IMG/VR virus record: IMGVR_UViG_3300002835_000892
Coordinates: 1 to 27,297 of that record
Origin: a virus
Length of the DNA: 27,297 bases
Reading direction: 5' to 3' (one strand)
Of the stretch, positions 1 to 7,901 are shown in pieces. The notes beneath the pieces are model-generated. The model ran no database searches, was not told where the DNA came from, and saw nothing but the letters and a program-made list of their open reading frames with translations. The first letter of the stretch is position 1. The number at the start of each line of letters is the position of its first letter. The position numbers and the translations under genes are program-made.

Positions 1-171
1 CAGGAGAAAATTAAATTACATCCTGAACTAAAATCAGCAATTATAAGTCTGTTTCAATTATGTCTAGATGAGATTGAAGAAGGTGGTAGTAGGGAACATG
101 AGATAGATTTATGTGTCACTGATATTGATCAAACAATTAATGAATCATTAGAAGAAAGTAAAAGATTATGA
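1..171 (+). CDS. 3' end of an unknown gene (partial)
   Basis: The reading frame is open from the first base to a TGA at 169-171 and gives 56 residues of a truncated protein. The visible part is acidic and probably helical (for example EIEEGG and ESLEESKRL) with no motif I recognise. Its stop overlaps the next start in an ATGA arrangement, which supports it being a real translated gene in the same operon. The start lies outside the window, so full length and function cannot be judged. Confidence 0.7.
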   Translation, partial: QEKIKLHPELKSAIISLFQLCLDEIEEGGSREHEIDLCVTDIDQTINESLEESKRL

Positions 172-488
172 AACTAGTAGAAATACAAGAATTAGAGGTG
201 GGAGATGAAATTATCATCTCTTGCCAGAGTTATTTTAAGTATTTGAGAATACTTAGAAAGCCAACAGTTAGTACAAAAACACATTGGAAGACAGGGGTTC
301 CTATTTATAAATCTGTAAAATGTTCAACACTAAGAATCTCCACTCCTAGACAGTATACAGATTATCAAGGAAATGTAGTAACTTATAATAAGCACACATG
401 GGGATGGGGACCAGACAATCACAACTACACTCAATATGTGGATTTAGAATACAGACAAATAATATTAGTAAAGAAAAACAATGATTAA
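168..488 (+). CDS. Small protein of unknown function, tandem paralogue 1
   Basis: This 106-residue protein has no function I recognise. It resembles its downstream neighbour (481-747): both carry an N-terminal V-G-D-E-[IV]-I-[IV] segment, then YFK.LR, and later a YKSVKC segment. The VGDE..I pattern followed by short beta-like stretches suggests a small beta-barrel fold, which is inference only. The start ATG overlaps the stop of the upstream partial gene by four bases, and the 3' end overlaps the next gene by eight. This copy has an extra aromatic-rich insert around residues 62-88 (TDYQGN to NYTQYV) that the paralogue lacks. Confidence 0.8.
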   Translation: MKLVEIQELEVGDEIIISCQSYFKYLRILRKPTVSTKTHWKTGVPIYKSVKCSTLRISTPRQYTDYQGNVVTYNKHTWGWGPDNHNYTQYVDLEYRQIILVKKNND

Positions 489-747
489 TATGGAACAAAA
501 TAGATCAATTAAAGTGGAACATCTTCAAGTTGGAGATGAAGTTATTGTAACAGGACTAAGATATTTTAAAATATTAAGAGCTCCTACACTCAGAACAAAA
601 TCAACTATTTATGGTAACACTGGGTATAAAAGTGTTAAATGCTTAGATATGCAATTAAGTAAATTTGGAATAGGTGAAGATAGAGAAGTGTATTATGATT
701 TTAACTATTCTAATATATGGTTAGTAAAAAGAGAAAATAACAATTAA
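481..747 (+). CDS. Small protein of unknown function, tandem paralogue 2
   Basis: This 88-residue protein is related to the upstream 106-residue protein. It shares LQVGDEVIV near residues 16-24, then YFKILRAPT, YKSVKC, and a C-terminal [IL]xLVK segment. The two probably arose by tandem duplication and diverged; function is unknown. A second in-frame ATG three codons in (MINM) is an equally plausible start. The gene sits 12 bases before rIIA and is probably co-transcribed with it. Confidence 0.8.
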   Translation: MINMEQNRSIKVEHLQVGDEVIVTGLRYFKILRAPTLRTKSTIYGNTGYKSVKCLDMQLSKFGIGEDREVYYDFNYSNIWLVKRENNN

Positions 748-759
748 AACTTAGAAATT

Positions 760-3048
760 ATGATTTTAGAAAAACAAAAAGAAGCAAATATACTAGTGGA
801 TGGTATATCAAAAAGTTCAATTGGGATGTCATTAGACTTAGATTCTGCACAAATCTTGATGCAGATGTTAAGTAAGAATCTTTATTCAGATTCAATAGGT
901 TCCACTATCAGAGAATGTGCAAGTAATGCATTAGATAGTCATAGAAGAGCTGGTGTTGACAAACCAATTGTTGTTTCTTTCAAAAGAAACGATTCATCCA
1001 ACTATGAATTCTCTGTTGAGGATTTTGGTATAGGACTAGATGCTGAAGATGTAGAAAACATCATTAGTAAGTATGGTAAGAGTACTAAACGAAATAGTAA
1101 TACAGAGCTGGGTATGATGGGATTAGGTTTTAAAGCCCCTCTTGCCTACAGTTCTAGTTTCTATTTTGTATGTAGAAAGAATGGAATGGAACGTAAGTAC
1201 ATGATGTATGAAGGAGAAGATGTAAACACAATTGATCTATTGTATGAAGTGGCTACTGATATGGTTAACGGAGTGAAGATTATTATCCCTGTTAAATATT
1301 ATGATAGAACAGCTTTTATTAATAAAAGTAGAGAGCAATTGGCTTATTTTGAGAATGTATATTTTGATTTTATGGATGAAGAAATCAAGAATGATTTTGT
1401 CATCTTTAGAGGAGAGCATTTTCAGTTCTCAGAACTGGTAGAGGATAATAGAATGCATATATGTTTAGACAATGTTTATTATCCAATAGATTTTGAAAAG
1501 ATTGGTATTAAAAATCCCTTGCAGTTCCCAATAGCTTTAAGAATTTCTCTCACTGATGGATTATATCCTACACCTAATAGAGAAGCATTGAGATATACCC
1601 AGGAAGGTAAACAAATCATTCTTGATAAAATTGAGCTTGTAGCAGATTATTTTGTAAATAAGTATAATGAGTCAAATGATGATGAGGACAACCTCCAAAG
1701 TATAATGGATTATTTATCTAGTAAAAATAGATATATAGTTTCTTTCAATAAGAAATATAATCTTAATGAATTAGTACCATTTTCTAAAAGTGTTATCAAA
1801 ACTCCAAAGATTAAAGGTGTTGAAAAACTAAATTTAGGAAACATTTGGACAAATAATACTTATTGGTTAGGTGAGTATGATACGAAGATGAGAATTTATA
1901 ATGGTAAAACATCATCTATTGATAATAGACATTGTCATGAGTGGGAACCTAAACTACTAAAAAATAATAAAGTGTATGTTTATAGTGGTGCTAAACTACC
2001 AGGTATTAAAAAGGATTATATTAAATCTATAACATCTAAGGATAAATGTTTGATTGTAAGAAAGCATAAAACTTTTAAACTTGATCGTTATAGAAAAGAT
2101 GGTGGATGGACTCTTAATTATTACAAAATTCTTGATTTAGAAAATCATCCTGTAAGTGAATGGAGACAATTGATTAAAGAATTCCAACATATCATCTCTT
2201 TATTAACTAAAGATTTTATTGATCTGGATAAATTAGTTGTTCCTCAAACATTTATTGATGCTAGGAAGAAAATTAAACCTCAAATGGTTCTTGCTAATGG
2301 TCAAATTGCTAGTAGAAAGGTGAAACTTGTTGGTGAGATTGTGGGTAAACAGGCTGTTCCTCTTTTAAGATATGTTGATGGAAAGAATTGTAAATGGGAG
2401 AGCACAACATATAAGCTTGAAAGTTTATACAAAACACCTCTATTAACTGTTTATGGATTAGAAGGTGATATTGAAGTGATGGATAAGCTCTATCATATAA
2501 TATCTGGTAAGTATATTAGATTTGTGTATTTTTCTAGTAGAGAAATTGAAAATGTGAAGAAGCTTAATTTACACAATTGGATGTCTTTTGATGAGTTTAT
2601 GAAGGGTGAGAACAAAGTGTTTAAGAGAACTGTTACAGCTTATTTAATTAAAAAGCTTAAAGATGATAACAGGAGTACGTTTGATAGAATTAGTAGTTTT
2701 AAAGATGTTAATTTCTCATTTTATAAAAAACTCACTAGTATAGATAGTTACAGAATTGATTGGTATTCAGGAAATGTAAATGATCCTAGTGGTTTTGATA
2801 TTATGCTAAAAATAGCAGAAGAGAAAAACTTATTTGATACAACTATTTATCAAACCCATCTTGATGTAAAGAGTGTGTTAGAACGTCTACCATTTATTAA
2901 TTATTTACTTAGTAGATCAGATTGGTATGCAAGTAAAATGATGTCTTACATAAAAGATCTTTGTAAATATCATAAATTCAGAATGGATTACAAGAATTAC
3001 AAACACAATGTTGTAGAAGAATTATCTAAAGAAGAAGAAGAAGATTAA
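760..3048 (+). CDS. rIIA: rIIA-like protein (GHKL-type ATPase)
   Basis: This 762-residue protein has the N-terminal GHKL ATPase signature. An N-box-like IRECASNALD (about residues 49-58) carries the expected Asn, followed by DFGIGLD (from 88) with the Asp-x-Gly-x-Gly ATP-binding motif and GMMGLGFKAP (from 118) with the second Gly-rich motif. The remaining ~600 residues have no motif I can name. The length is close to that of T4 rIIA, and an rIIB-like gene follows directly, which strengthens the call. In T4, rIIA and rIIB act at the membrane, influence lysis timing and counter exclusion by resident prophages. Whether this protein does so in its host is inference. The C-terminus ends in an acidic KEEEED tail, and a hairpin terminator follows the stop. 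Confidence 0.85.
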   Translation: MILEKQKEANILVDGISKSSIGMSLDLDSAQILMQMLSKNLYSDSIGSTIRECASNALDSHRRAGVDKPIVVSFKRNDSSNYEFSVEDFGIGLDAEDVENIISKYGKSTKRNSNTELGMMGLGFKAPLAYSSSFYFVCRKNGMERKYMMYEGEDVNTIDLLYEVATDMVNGVKIIIPVKYYDRTAFINKSREQLAYFENVYFDFMDEEIKNDFVIFRGEHFQFSELVEDNRMHICLDNVYYPIDFEKIGIKNPLQFPIALRISLTDGLYPTPNREALRYTQEGKQIILDKIELVADYFVNKYNESNDDEDNLQSIMDYLSSKNRYIVSFNKKYNLNELVPFSKSVIKTPKIKGVEKLNLGNIWTNNTYWLGEYDTKMRIYNGKTSSIDNRHCHEWEPKLLKNNKVYVYSGAKLPGIKKDYIKSITSKDKCLIVRKHKTFKLDRYRKDGGWTLNYYKILDLENHPVSEWRQLIKEFQHIISLLTKDFIDLDKLVVPQTFIDARKKIKPQMVLANGQIASRKVKLVGEIVGKQAVPLLRYVDGKNCKWESTTYKLESLYKTPLLTVYGLEGDIEVMDKLYHIISGKYIRFVYFSSREIENVKKLNLHNWMSFDEFMKGENKVFKRTVTAYLIKKLKDDNRSTFDRISSFKDVNFSFYKKLTSIDSYRIDWYSGNVNDPSGFDIMLKIAEEKNLFDTTIYQTHLDVKSVLERLPFINYLLSRSDWYASKMMSYIKDLCKYHKFRMDYKNYKHNVVEELSKEEEED

Positions 3049-3055
3049 ACTAACT

Positions 3056-3084
3056 GGAGGGGACATGGTGTCTCCTCCTTATTT
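3056..3084 (+). terminator. Hairpin terminator after rIIA
   Basis: GGAGGGGACA (3056-3065) pairs with TGTCTCCTCC (3069-3078) across a three-base TGG loop, with one G-T wobble. A short T-rich run (TTATTT) follows. The hairpin lies just after the rIIA stop and before rIIB, so the two genes may be separately regulated. The U-tract is weak, so termination could be partial. Confidence 0.65.
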
Positions 3085-3100
3085 AAAAACAACAAAACAA

Positions 3101-3127
3101 TAAAACAATTTAAAACAATTTAAAACA
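3101..3127 (+). repeat. Tandem 10-bp repeat TAAAACAATT abutting the rIIB start
   Basis: TAAAACAATT occurs at 3101-3110 and 3111-3120, and a third partial copy TAAAACA runs into the rIIB ATG. The preceding bases (AACAAAACAA) are similar. The repeat forms the A-rich leader of rIIB. No Shine-Dalgarno sequence is present, as is usual in Bacteroidota, so this A-rich stretch may act as the translation-initiation region, or it may be an operator. Confidence 0.6.
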
Positions 3128-4668
3128 TGGGACAATTTAGTTTAAGCTGGTTCAAATCCAGTCAACAAAAAGAACTTGAACAACTACAAGTGGAAGAACA
3201 AAGAATTAAGAATGATTTGTTACGTAAACAATTATTTACAGCACCAGCTCCAGTATATGAGCCTACTAAGACTAATTCTACAGCTGATAATGTTATTACA
3301 ACATGCAAGCCTTATTTGAATATAAAGCTAGTTAATGATGTTCTCACTGTCATATTGAATGATGGTTCAATTATTAGTAAACCTAATGCAACAGCAGAAG
3401 ATTTCAATAAGGTGCGTTTTTCTAGTTCTGAAATTGAGATATTTAATATTGTAGGTTCTGCAGAGGTGTTAAAGGAAAAACGTAAGAGAGAAGAAGAATT
3501 AGAACGTTTGCAAAACATTAAAGCTGGAATTAGTAAACTAGCTGAGTTGGATGATTTCACAACAGATGGTGATTCTGTCTATCTTAAAGGAATTAAGAGA
3601 TCATTACCACAATTAATGGTGGAAGAGTTTCTTACTATTCTTGGTAGATATAAGAATACTCCAGTTGAGAACATCCAAGATGCTATTAATGAAGATGAAC
3701 AATTCCAATCATTGAAACGTTTCTTCATGTGGTGCTGCTTAAATCCAAGAGCTGAAGTGGCTCATGAGTTATATCGCTTCTTACAAGAGAATAGCTTTAG
3801 AATTACTAAACAAGGATTCTTTGTAGCTCTTCGTAATGTTGTTACATTACATGGATCTAATGAGCTTGTACAATTTGTAAGCAACACTTACAATAAAGTG
3901 AAAGCTGTGTGGAAGAAATCTCCAGATAATTATCATGTGTTCCTTGAGAATGGTGAATACAAACTTGTTCATATTGATGATATGATTGAAGAAATTGTTG
4001 AAGAGTGTGATGTTTGTGAAGGATCAGGTGACTATTATGATGATGTAGATGAATCTCTTAATACTTGTTATGAGTGTGTTGGAACAGGTGAAACCACTGG
4101 ATATGTTAATAAACAAAAAGGTGAAGACCTAGGTACATTAACATCTTTATATCTAGATCTTCCTAATAGAGCAGAGAATAGATTTACAGATGATTGGACC
4201 AAAACATTTGATATTCGTATTGGTAAACCTGTAACTATGCCTATGGATAAATGTAACTGGAGCACACAAGATTGTGCAGCTGCAGGACTTCATTTCACAA
4301 GTGATCAAATTCACTACGTAGGTTGTGGTGATCAGTCTGTTCTTGTACTTATTAATCCAATGAAAGTGGTGGGTATTGGTGAGCATAAAGGTAGATGTTA
4401 TGAATATCTTCCAATTATGACTGTTCCTCGTGAGGAAGCAACATCAATTCTTCATGATTTGGATTTTGACACTCTTGCTTTAGATGAGCATTATGTAGTG
4501 AGTGAGTTAGAAAACTTAAATGAGACAGTTCAAAGTAATTTTGCTGCTGAAACTCAGAAGTATAACTTTAACTTACCACACATCTCAAGTGCAGAGATTA
4601 ATAGAATCATCATGTCATTAGATGATATGAAAGATGCTTTGTCTGGTAGAATAAGTGAATTAGATTAA
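3127..4668 (+). CDS. rIIB: rIIB-like protein with an inserted Cys-rich zinc-finger motif
   Basis: This 513-residue protein fits the rIIB family. It has a central YLKGIKRSLP segment followed by a helical stretch with WCCLNPRAE and FRITKQGFFVALRNV, and a C-terminal part with AAGLHFTSDQ and VLVLINPMKVVGI. An N-terminal acidic/basic coiled-coil-like segment lies around residues 110-135 (EKRKREEELERL). The odd feature is a pair of Cys motifs, CDVCEGSG and CYECVGTG, at about residues 297-328. They match the CxxCxGxG pattern of the DnaJ zinc-binding domain, and I do not know this as a typical part of T4 rIIB. The protein is longer than T4 rIIB (about 310 residues), so it carries extra domains. It lies next to rIIA, and the two products are expected to work together. 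Confidence 0.8.
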   Translation: MGQFSLSWFKSSQQKELEQLQVEEQRIKNDLLRKQLFTAPAPVYEPTKTNSTADNVITTCKPYLNIKLVNDVLTVILNDGSIISKPNATAEDFNKVRFSSSEIEIFNIVGSAEVLKEKRKREEELERLQNIKAGISKLAELDDFTTDGDSVYLKGIKRSLPQLMVEEFLTILGRYKNTPVENIQDAINEDEQFQSLKRFFMWCCLNPRAEVAHELYRFLQENSFRITKQGFFVALRNVVTLHGSNELVQFVSNTYNKVKAVWKKSPDNYHVFLENGEYKLVHIDDMIEEIVEECDVCEGSGDYYDDVDESLNTCYECVGTGETTGYVNKQKGEDLGTLTSLYLDLPNRAENRFTDDWTKTFDIRIGKPVTMPMDKCNWSTQDCAAAGLHFTSDQIHYVGCGDQSVLVLINPMKVVGIGEHKGRCYEYLPIMTVPREEATSILHDLDFDTLALDEHYVVSELENLNETVQSNFAAETQKYNFNLPHISSAEINRIIMSLDDMKDALSGRISELD

Positions 4669-4674
4669 TTAAAT

Positions 4675-4706
4675 TTGGTCCCAGATATTCGTATATTTGG
4701 GACCAA
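4675..4706 (+). terminator. Strong hairpin after rIIB
   Basis: A 14-bp stem is formed by 4675-4688 and 4693-4706 (TTGGTCCCAGATAT paired with ATATTTGGGACCAA, one G-T wobble) around a four-base loop, followed by TTAATTT. It sits between rIIB and the HNH gene. The near-symmetry means it could end transcription in either direction. Confidence 0.75.
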
Positions 4707-4719
4707 TTAATTTAAAACT

Positions 4720-5121
4720 ATGGCAAAGGCAAAAACTATTAAGAGAACAACTAGGACAAAACTTCCTAGAGAGAGAAATGCAGGAACGATGACCAATGCT
4801 ATGTTTTGGAGTTTCATTAGAAGTGCGTTAAGAAATAAATCTAGATGGTGGAAACCCATCACTCAATGTAGAATGAATTCTAGAAGAGCTTACAAAGGAA
4901 CTAATAAACGACAGAAGTTTGAATATCAATGTAATAAATGTAAGAATTGGTTCCCTGATAAACAAATAGCTGTTGATCATAAGGTTCCTGCGGGAAGTTT
5001 AAATAGTGGTGATGATCTCAAAGGATTTGTAGAAAGACTCTTTTGTGAAGTGGAGGATTTGCAAGTGTTATGTACTGGTTGTCATGATGTAAAAACAAAA
5101 TTAGAAAAAACAAAAAAATGA
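4720..5121 (+). CDS. HNH endonuclease
   Basis: This 133-residue protein has the HNH layout: a CNKC pair (Cys71, Cys74), the VDHKVP element (Asp86-His87), then LQVLCTGCHD (Cys118, Cys121, His122). The four Cys would hold a structural zinc, and the His residues form the beta-beta-alpha-metal active site that cuts DNA. The N-terminus is very basic (KTIKRTTRTK) and rich in Arg and Trp up to residue 60, consistent with DNA contact. It stands alone between rIIB and a run of tiny genes, which suggests a free-standing homing endonuclease or a phage nicking enzyme. Its stop overlaps the next ATG. Confidence 0.85.
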   Translation: MAKAKTIKRTTRTKLPRERNAGTMTNAMFWSFIRSALRNKSRWWKPITQCRMNSRRAYKGTNKRQKFEYQCNKCKNWFPDKQIAVDHKVPAGSLNSGDDLKGFVERLFCEVEDLQVLCTGCHDVKTKLEKTKK

Positions 5122-5261
5122 AACTAACTGAAGAAGAAATAGATGCTTTAAGAGCATATTTTGATGTAACTAATGTTAATATTACATCTCTTATTAAAAA
5201 AATAGGACTAAAAAAGGTGAAAATAATTCAAGAAGTTATAAACAATATATTTAATGAATAG
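5118..5261 (+). CDS. 47-residue protein of unknown function
   Basis: The frame starts at the ATG that overlaps the HNH stop (ATGA) and ends at TAG 5259-5261. It begins MKLTEEEIDALRAYFDV and is probably helical. No function is recognised. The chain of small overlaps on both sides (four bases upstream, eight downstream) is the main evidence that it is translated. Confidence 0.6.
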   Translation: MKLTEEEIDALRAYFDVTNVNITSLIKKIGLKKVKIIQEVINNIFNE

Positions 5262-5373
5262 TGAAACAATTATGATGACATTATTTCAATATTGTAATAA
5301 ATGTAAATGTAACAGGAACTTTAATCCTGTTACATTATTTTGTTTAAAATGTAAATCAAAAAATAAATTATGA
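5254..5373 (+). CDS. 39-residue zinc-ribbon-like miniprotein
   Basis: The frame runs from ATG 5254 to TGA 5371-5373 and encodes a 39-residue protein with two Cys pairs: CNKCKC near residue 14 and CLKC near residue 30. The C-x2-C, about 13 residues, C-x2-C spacing is that of a small zinc ribbon. It overlaps the upstream ORF by eight bases and the downstream ATG by four, as in a translationally coupled chain. A small nucleic-acid- or protein-binding adaptor is possible, but that is inference. Confidence 0.55.
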   Translation: MNSETIMMTLFQYCNKCKCNRNFNPVTLFCLKCKSKNKL

Positions 5374-5618
5374 GAAGAATAATTAAAAAGCTAGAAAACA
5401 ATCTAGCAGAGGTGCGAGACTATGATGTTAAGAAATGTATTAGTCTTGGTGAGAAGTTTGAAATAGTATTTGATAAAACTAATGATATGATGACACTAAC
5501 ACCAGAACAATTGGTATCTAGACGTAAAGCAGTGGGAGGACCATTTTCTAGTAAGTTTGATAATAAAACATACATGCTATATGGATATATGTGGAACCCT
5601 GATGAAGTAGAACTATAA
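5370..5618 (+). CDS. 82-residue protein of unknown function
   Basis: The start codon overlaps the stop of the zinc-ribbon ORF and the stop overlaps the next start (TAATG). The sequence is mixed charged with a YMLYGYMWNP aromatic stretch near the C-terminus. I recognise no family. The tight coupling to both neighbours is the support. Confidence 0.7.
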   Translation: MRRIIKKLENNLAEVRDYDVKKCISLGEKFEIVFDKTNDMMTLTPEQLVSRRKAVGGPFSSKFDNKTYMLYGYMWNPDEVEL

Positions 5619-5896
5619 TGAATAATAATATGGAAAACAAACCAAATCAAATTGAAATTAATAAAGAGCCATCATTTTATGAAATATGGCATGAAGGAAA
5701 AGTGACACATGAAGGAAAAGAACATCTCTTCTGGTTGATACATCCTAAAGGAGTGGATATCAATGGGAATGAATACGAAATAGATGTTCGTTGGTTCTTT
5801 GCCAGGGTTCCTAGAGAAGTGAGAGCATTGATTCCACAAATAATTGACGCTTTTAAAACTAAAGCACAAGACAATGAGAACAATAATTCACGTTAA
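5618..5896 (+). CDS. 92-residue protein of unknown function
   Basis: This protein of up to 92 residues starts at the ATG overlapping the previous stop; an internal ATG at 5630 is an alternative start. It contains FYEIWHEGKVTHEGKEHLFW, a WLIHPKG turn and an RVPREVRALIPQIIDAF helix. This looks like a compact folded domain with beta strands followed by a C-terminal helix, but I recognise no family. It overlaps the next gene by 23 bases. Confidence 0.7.
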   Translation: MNNNMENKPNQIEINKEPSFYEIWHEGKVTHEGKEHLFWLIHPKGVDINGNEYEIDVRWFFARVPREVRALIPQIIDAFKTKAQDNENNNSR

Positions 5897-6095
5897 TCAA
5901 CATGTAATCAGAGCTAATAGGAAGAATGGAGTTAATAACCCTGTTCTCACTGTTAAAACTTATAAAGAAAACAAATATGCTCATGATGTAGAAATCATGG
6001 GTCCAAGTAGGATTGTGTATAATGAGGACAAACCTTTAAGTTGTGGTGCACATGTTTGGATTGAAACAAATAGTGAAGTGATAATAATTAAATAA
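5874..6095 (+). CDS. 73-residue protein of unknown function
   Basis: I chose ATG 5874 (MRTIIHVNQHVIRANRKNG) over a TTG 30 bases upstream, because the upstream codons lie deep inside the previous gene and ATG is used almost everywhere here. The protein has several predicted beta stretches (VLTVKTY, HVWIETNSEVIIIK) and ends on a beta strand. Function is unknown. The PD-(D/E)XK nuclease gene starts four bases after its stop. Confidence 0.7.
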   Translation: MRTIIHVNQHVIRANRKNGVNNPVLTVKTYKENKYAHDVEIMGPSRIVYNEDKPLSCGAHVWIETNSEVIIIK

Positions 6096-6099
6096 AATT

Positions 6100-7152
6100 A
6101 TGATACAGGGAAAAAGTAAAACAGAAGCAAATTACAGAGCTATATATTTAGATAGCTCTAGTTCATTGAAGGATTTTTCAATAGATAGAAGAAAATATCA
6201 CAAGAAATATGTGATGAATGAAGAAGTGGCTGAGAAAGAAAACTTAGCTGCTAATATGGGAAGAATTGTAGAAACTCTTCTTATGGAACCAGAGGAGTTT
6301 GATAGTAGGTTTTATCTATCATCATTAGCTTCTGCTCCTACAGGACTTATGTTAGAGTTTGTAGAATCTTTATATAGATATACAGTGGAAGCTACAGATG
6401 ATAAGGGTAATGTTACTAGAGACTTTTCTAGCCTTGCTCAAGATGCTTATGTAGCTTCAGGATTCAAGATTAAATTTGATGCTGTACTTACTAAGTTCAT
6501 GGGCTCTGATGCTGAAATCTATTACAAAGAGATAAGAGAGATAAGAAGTAAGGGACTGACAGTGGTCACTGTACAAGATGTAAGTAATGCAGAGAAGATT
6601 GTAAATGAGTTAAAAAACAATTCTGTAACATCAGGTGTTATTAATCTTGTAAACAGTCCTAGATACACTATAAAGAATCAACTTCAGATAGAGGGATATG
6701 TTGTAGATGATCATCAGTTTAAGTCTATGATGGATAAAGTGGTGATAGATCATGATGAAAAAACAATACAAATCTATGACCTTAAATGTACATGGAGTGT
6801 TGAAAATTTCTTAGAAGAATACTATCTTTATAGAAGAAGCTACATCCAGGCTTACTTATATTGGAAAGCTGGAATTAGTCTAACCACTGACACTGAAAGT
6901 GAATGTTATGGGTATACAGTGATGTATCCTAAGTTTATTGTTTGTGATAGCACTAACTATATGAATCCTCTTATTTATACACTGAGTGCTGATGATATGG
7001 AAGATGCTTACATGGGCTTTGAACATAAGGGTAGGTATTATAAAGGAGTGAAAGAGCTAATCATAGATCTTATATGGGCTCAAGATAATGATGTATGGAA
7101 TATATCAAGAGAAAATTCAATTAACAATGGTGTGGTAAAATTAAGGAGATAA
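6100..7152 (+). CDS. PD-(D/E)XK exonuclease (RecB/RecE-like)
   Basis: This 350-residue protein carries the PD-(D/E)XK core in its C-terminal half. MMDKVVID (Asp212) is followed by IYDLKCTW with Asp227-x-Lys229, then YIQAYLYW containing the QxxxY motif (Gln250, Tyr254) typical of RecB-family and phage RecE-type exonucleases. The N-terminal half has a GRIVETLLMEPEEF segment comparable to the upstream His/Glu region of these enzymes. Such enzymes degrade one strand of linear duplex DNA to make 3' tails for a recombinase. The RecA-like gene at 10615 would be the natural partner, so together they may form a double-strand-break repair or recombination module. Assignment to exonuclease rather than another PD-(D/E)XK enzyme is from motif memory. 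Confidence 0.75.
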   Translation: MIQGKSKTEANYRAIYLDSSSSLKDFSIDRRKYHKKYVMNEEVAEKENLAANMGRIVETLLMEPEEFDSRFYLSSLASAPTGLMLEFVESLYRYTVEATDDKGNVTRDFSSLAQDAYVASGFKIKFDAVLTKFMGSDAEIYYKEIREIRSKGLTVVTVQDVSNAEKIVNELKNNSVTSGVINLVNSPRYTIKNQLQIEGYVVDDHQFKSMMDKVVIDHDEKTIQIYDLKCTWSVENFLEEYYLYRRSYIQAYLYWKAGISLTTDTESECYGYTVMYPKFIVCDSTNYMNPLIYTLSADDMEDAYMGFEHKGRYYKGVKELIIDLIWAQDNDVWNISRENSINNGVVKLRR

Positions 7153-7153
7153 A

Positions 7154-7705
7154 ATGGATACAATAAAGAACATCACTACAATATTCATAGTACCAACATT
7201 GAAAATAGGTAAAGATAAATTACTAATCAATGGTTTTATTAATGGATATATAAGAGATGAATCTCAAGAAACCTTATACAAAGATGCTGTTTATCTATTA
7301 TTTAGACCAACAGACATAAATAGATTTAGAGAGTTTGTAGACGAAGAGTATGAAAGAACAGATCAAGTGATCGAAGATTATACACATGAAAATGGATGTA
7401 TAGTGATTGTATATAAACTTGATCCTAAGTTTAAGAAAGATTTCGATCTTGTAAAACTTGGTAAATACTCTCTTACATCTGCTAAGTTTCAAGATTTATT
7501 TCCAAAAATAATACATATAACTAAAAATAATATGTCTAGAGATGAAATATCTCTACAATATCGTGTGTTCAATAGAACAGAAGATATGATTAAATTTTGG
7601 GAAGACAAGCTTGATGTCATCTTTAAAGATGATCAAGAAGTGTGGGAAGGATTTGATGAGAAAAAGGAAGTGTTAAACTTAAATAAAATTAATGAGTATG
7701 TATAA
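7154..7705 (+). CDS. 183-residue protein of unknown function
   Basis: This acidic protein starts one base after the nuclease stop and overlaps the next gene by 14 bases. It has an N-terminal beta-rich part (TTIFIVPTLKI) and a LLFRPTDINRFREFVDEEYE segment, followed by VIVYKLDP, and ends in charged helices. I recognise no family. Its position directly after the exonuclease suggests an accessory role in DNA metabolism, which is only guilt by association. Confidence 0.75.
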   Translation: MDTIKNITTIFIVPTLKIGKDKLLINGFINGYIRDESQETLYKDAVYLLFRPTDINRFREFVDEEYERTDQVIEDYTHENGCIVIVYKLDPKFKKDFDLVKLGKYSLTSAKFQDLFPKIIHITKNNMSRDEISLQYRVFNRTEDMIKFWEDKLDVIFKDDQEVWEGFDEKKEVLNLNKINEYV

Positions 7706-7901
7706 CGAAGATGTAGCAAAAGAATTGCTAAAGACTTATGGTAAAGATGCCACATTACTATATTGTAAGATGGAAAGCTTGAAGAATAGGAGACAAGCTG
7801 AACAATTAAAATTATATAATATAGAGAATTGGCCCAACGAGTTTGAACATGAAGCTAGTTGGTGGGAAAATAAATTAAAAGAATTAGAATCAGAAGTATG
7901 A
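7692..7901 (+). CDS. 69-residue helical protein of unknown function
   Basis: This small protein is rich in Glu, Lys and Leu and probably all helical (ELLKTYGKDATLLYCKM, then WWENKLKELESEV). A second ATG at 7698 is an alternative start. It overlaps both neighbours (14 bases upstream, four downstream). No function is recognised. Confidence 0.7.
   Translation: MSMYNEDVAKELLKTYGKDATLLYCKMESLKNRRQAEQLKLYNIENWPNEFEHEASWWENKLKELESEV

Noticed and set aside
5844-5873. TTG start for the 73-residue gene
   Set aside because: TTG is rare here and the extension lies entirely within the previous gene; ATG 5874 is adequate.
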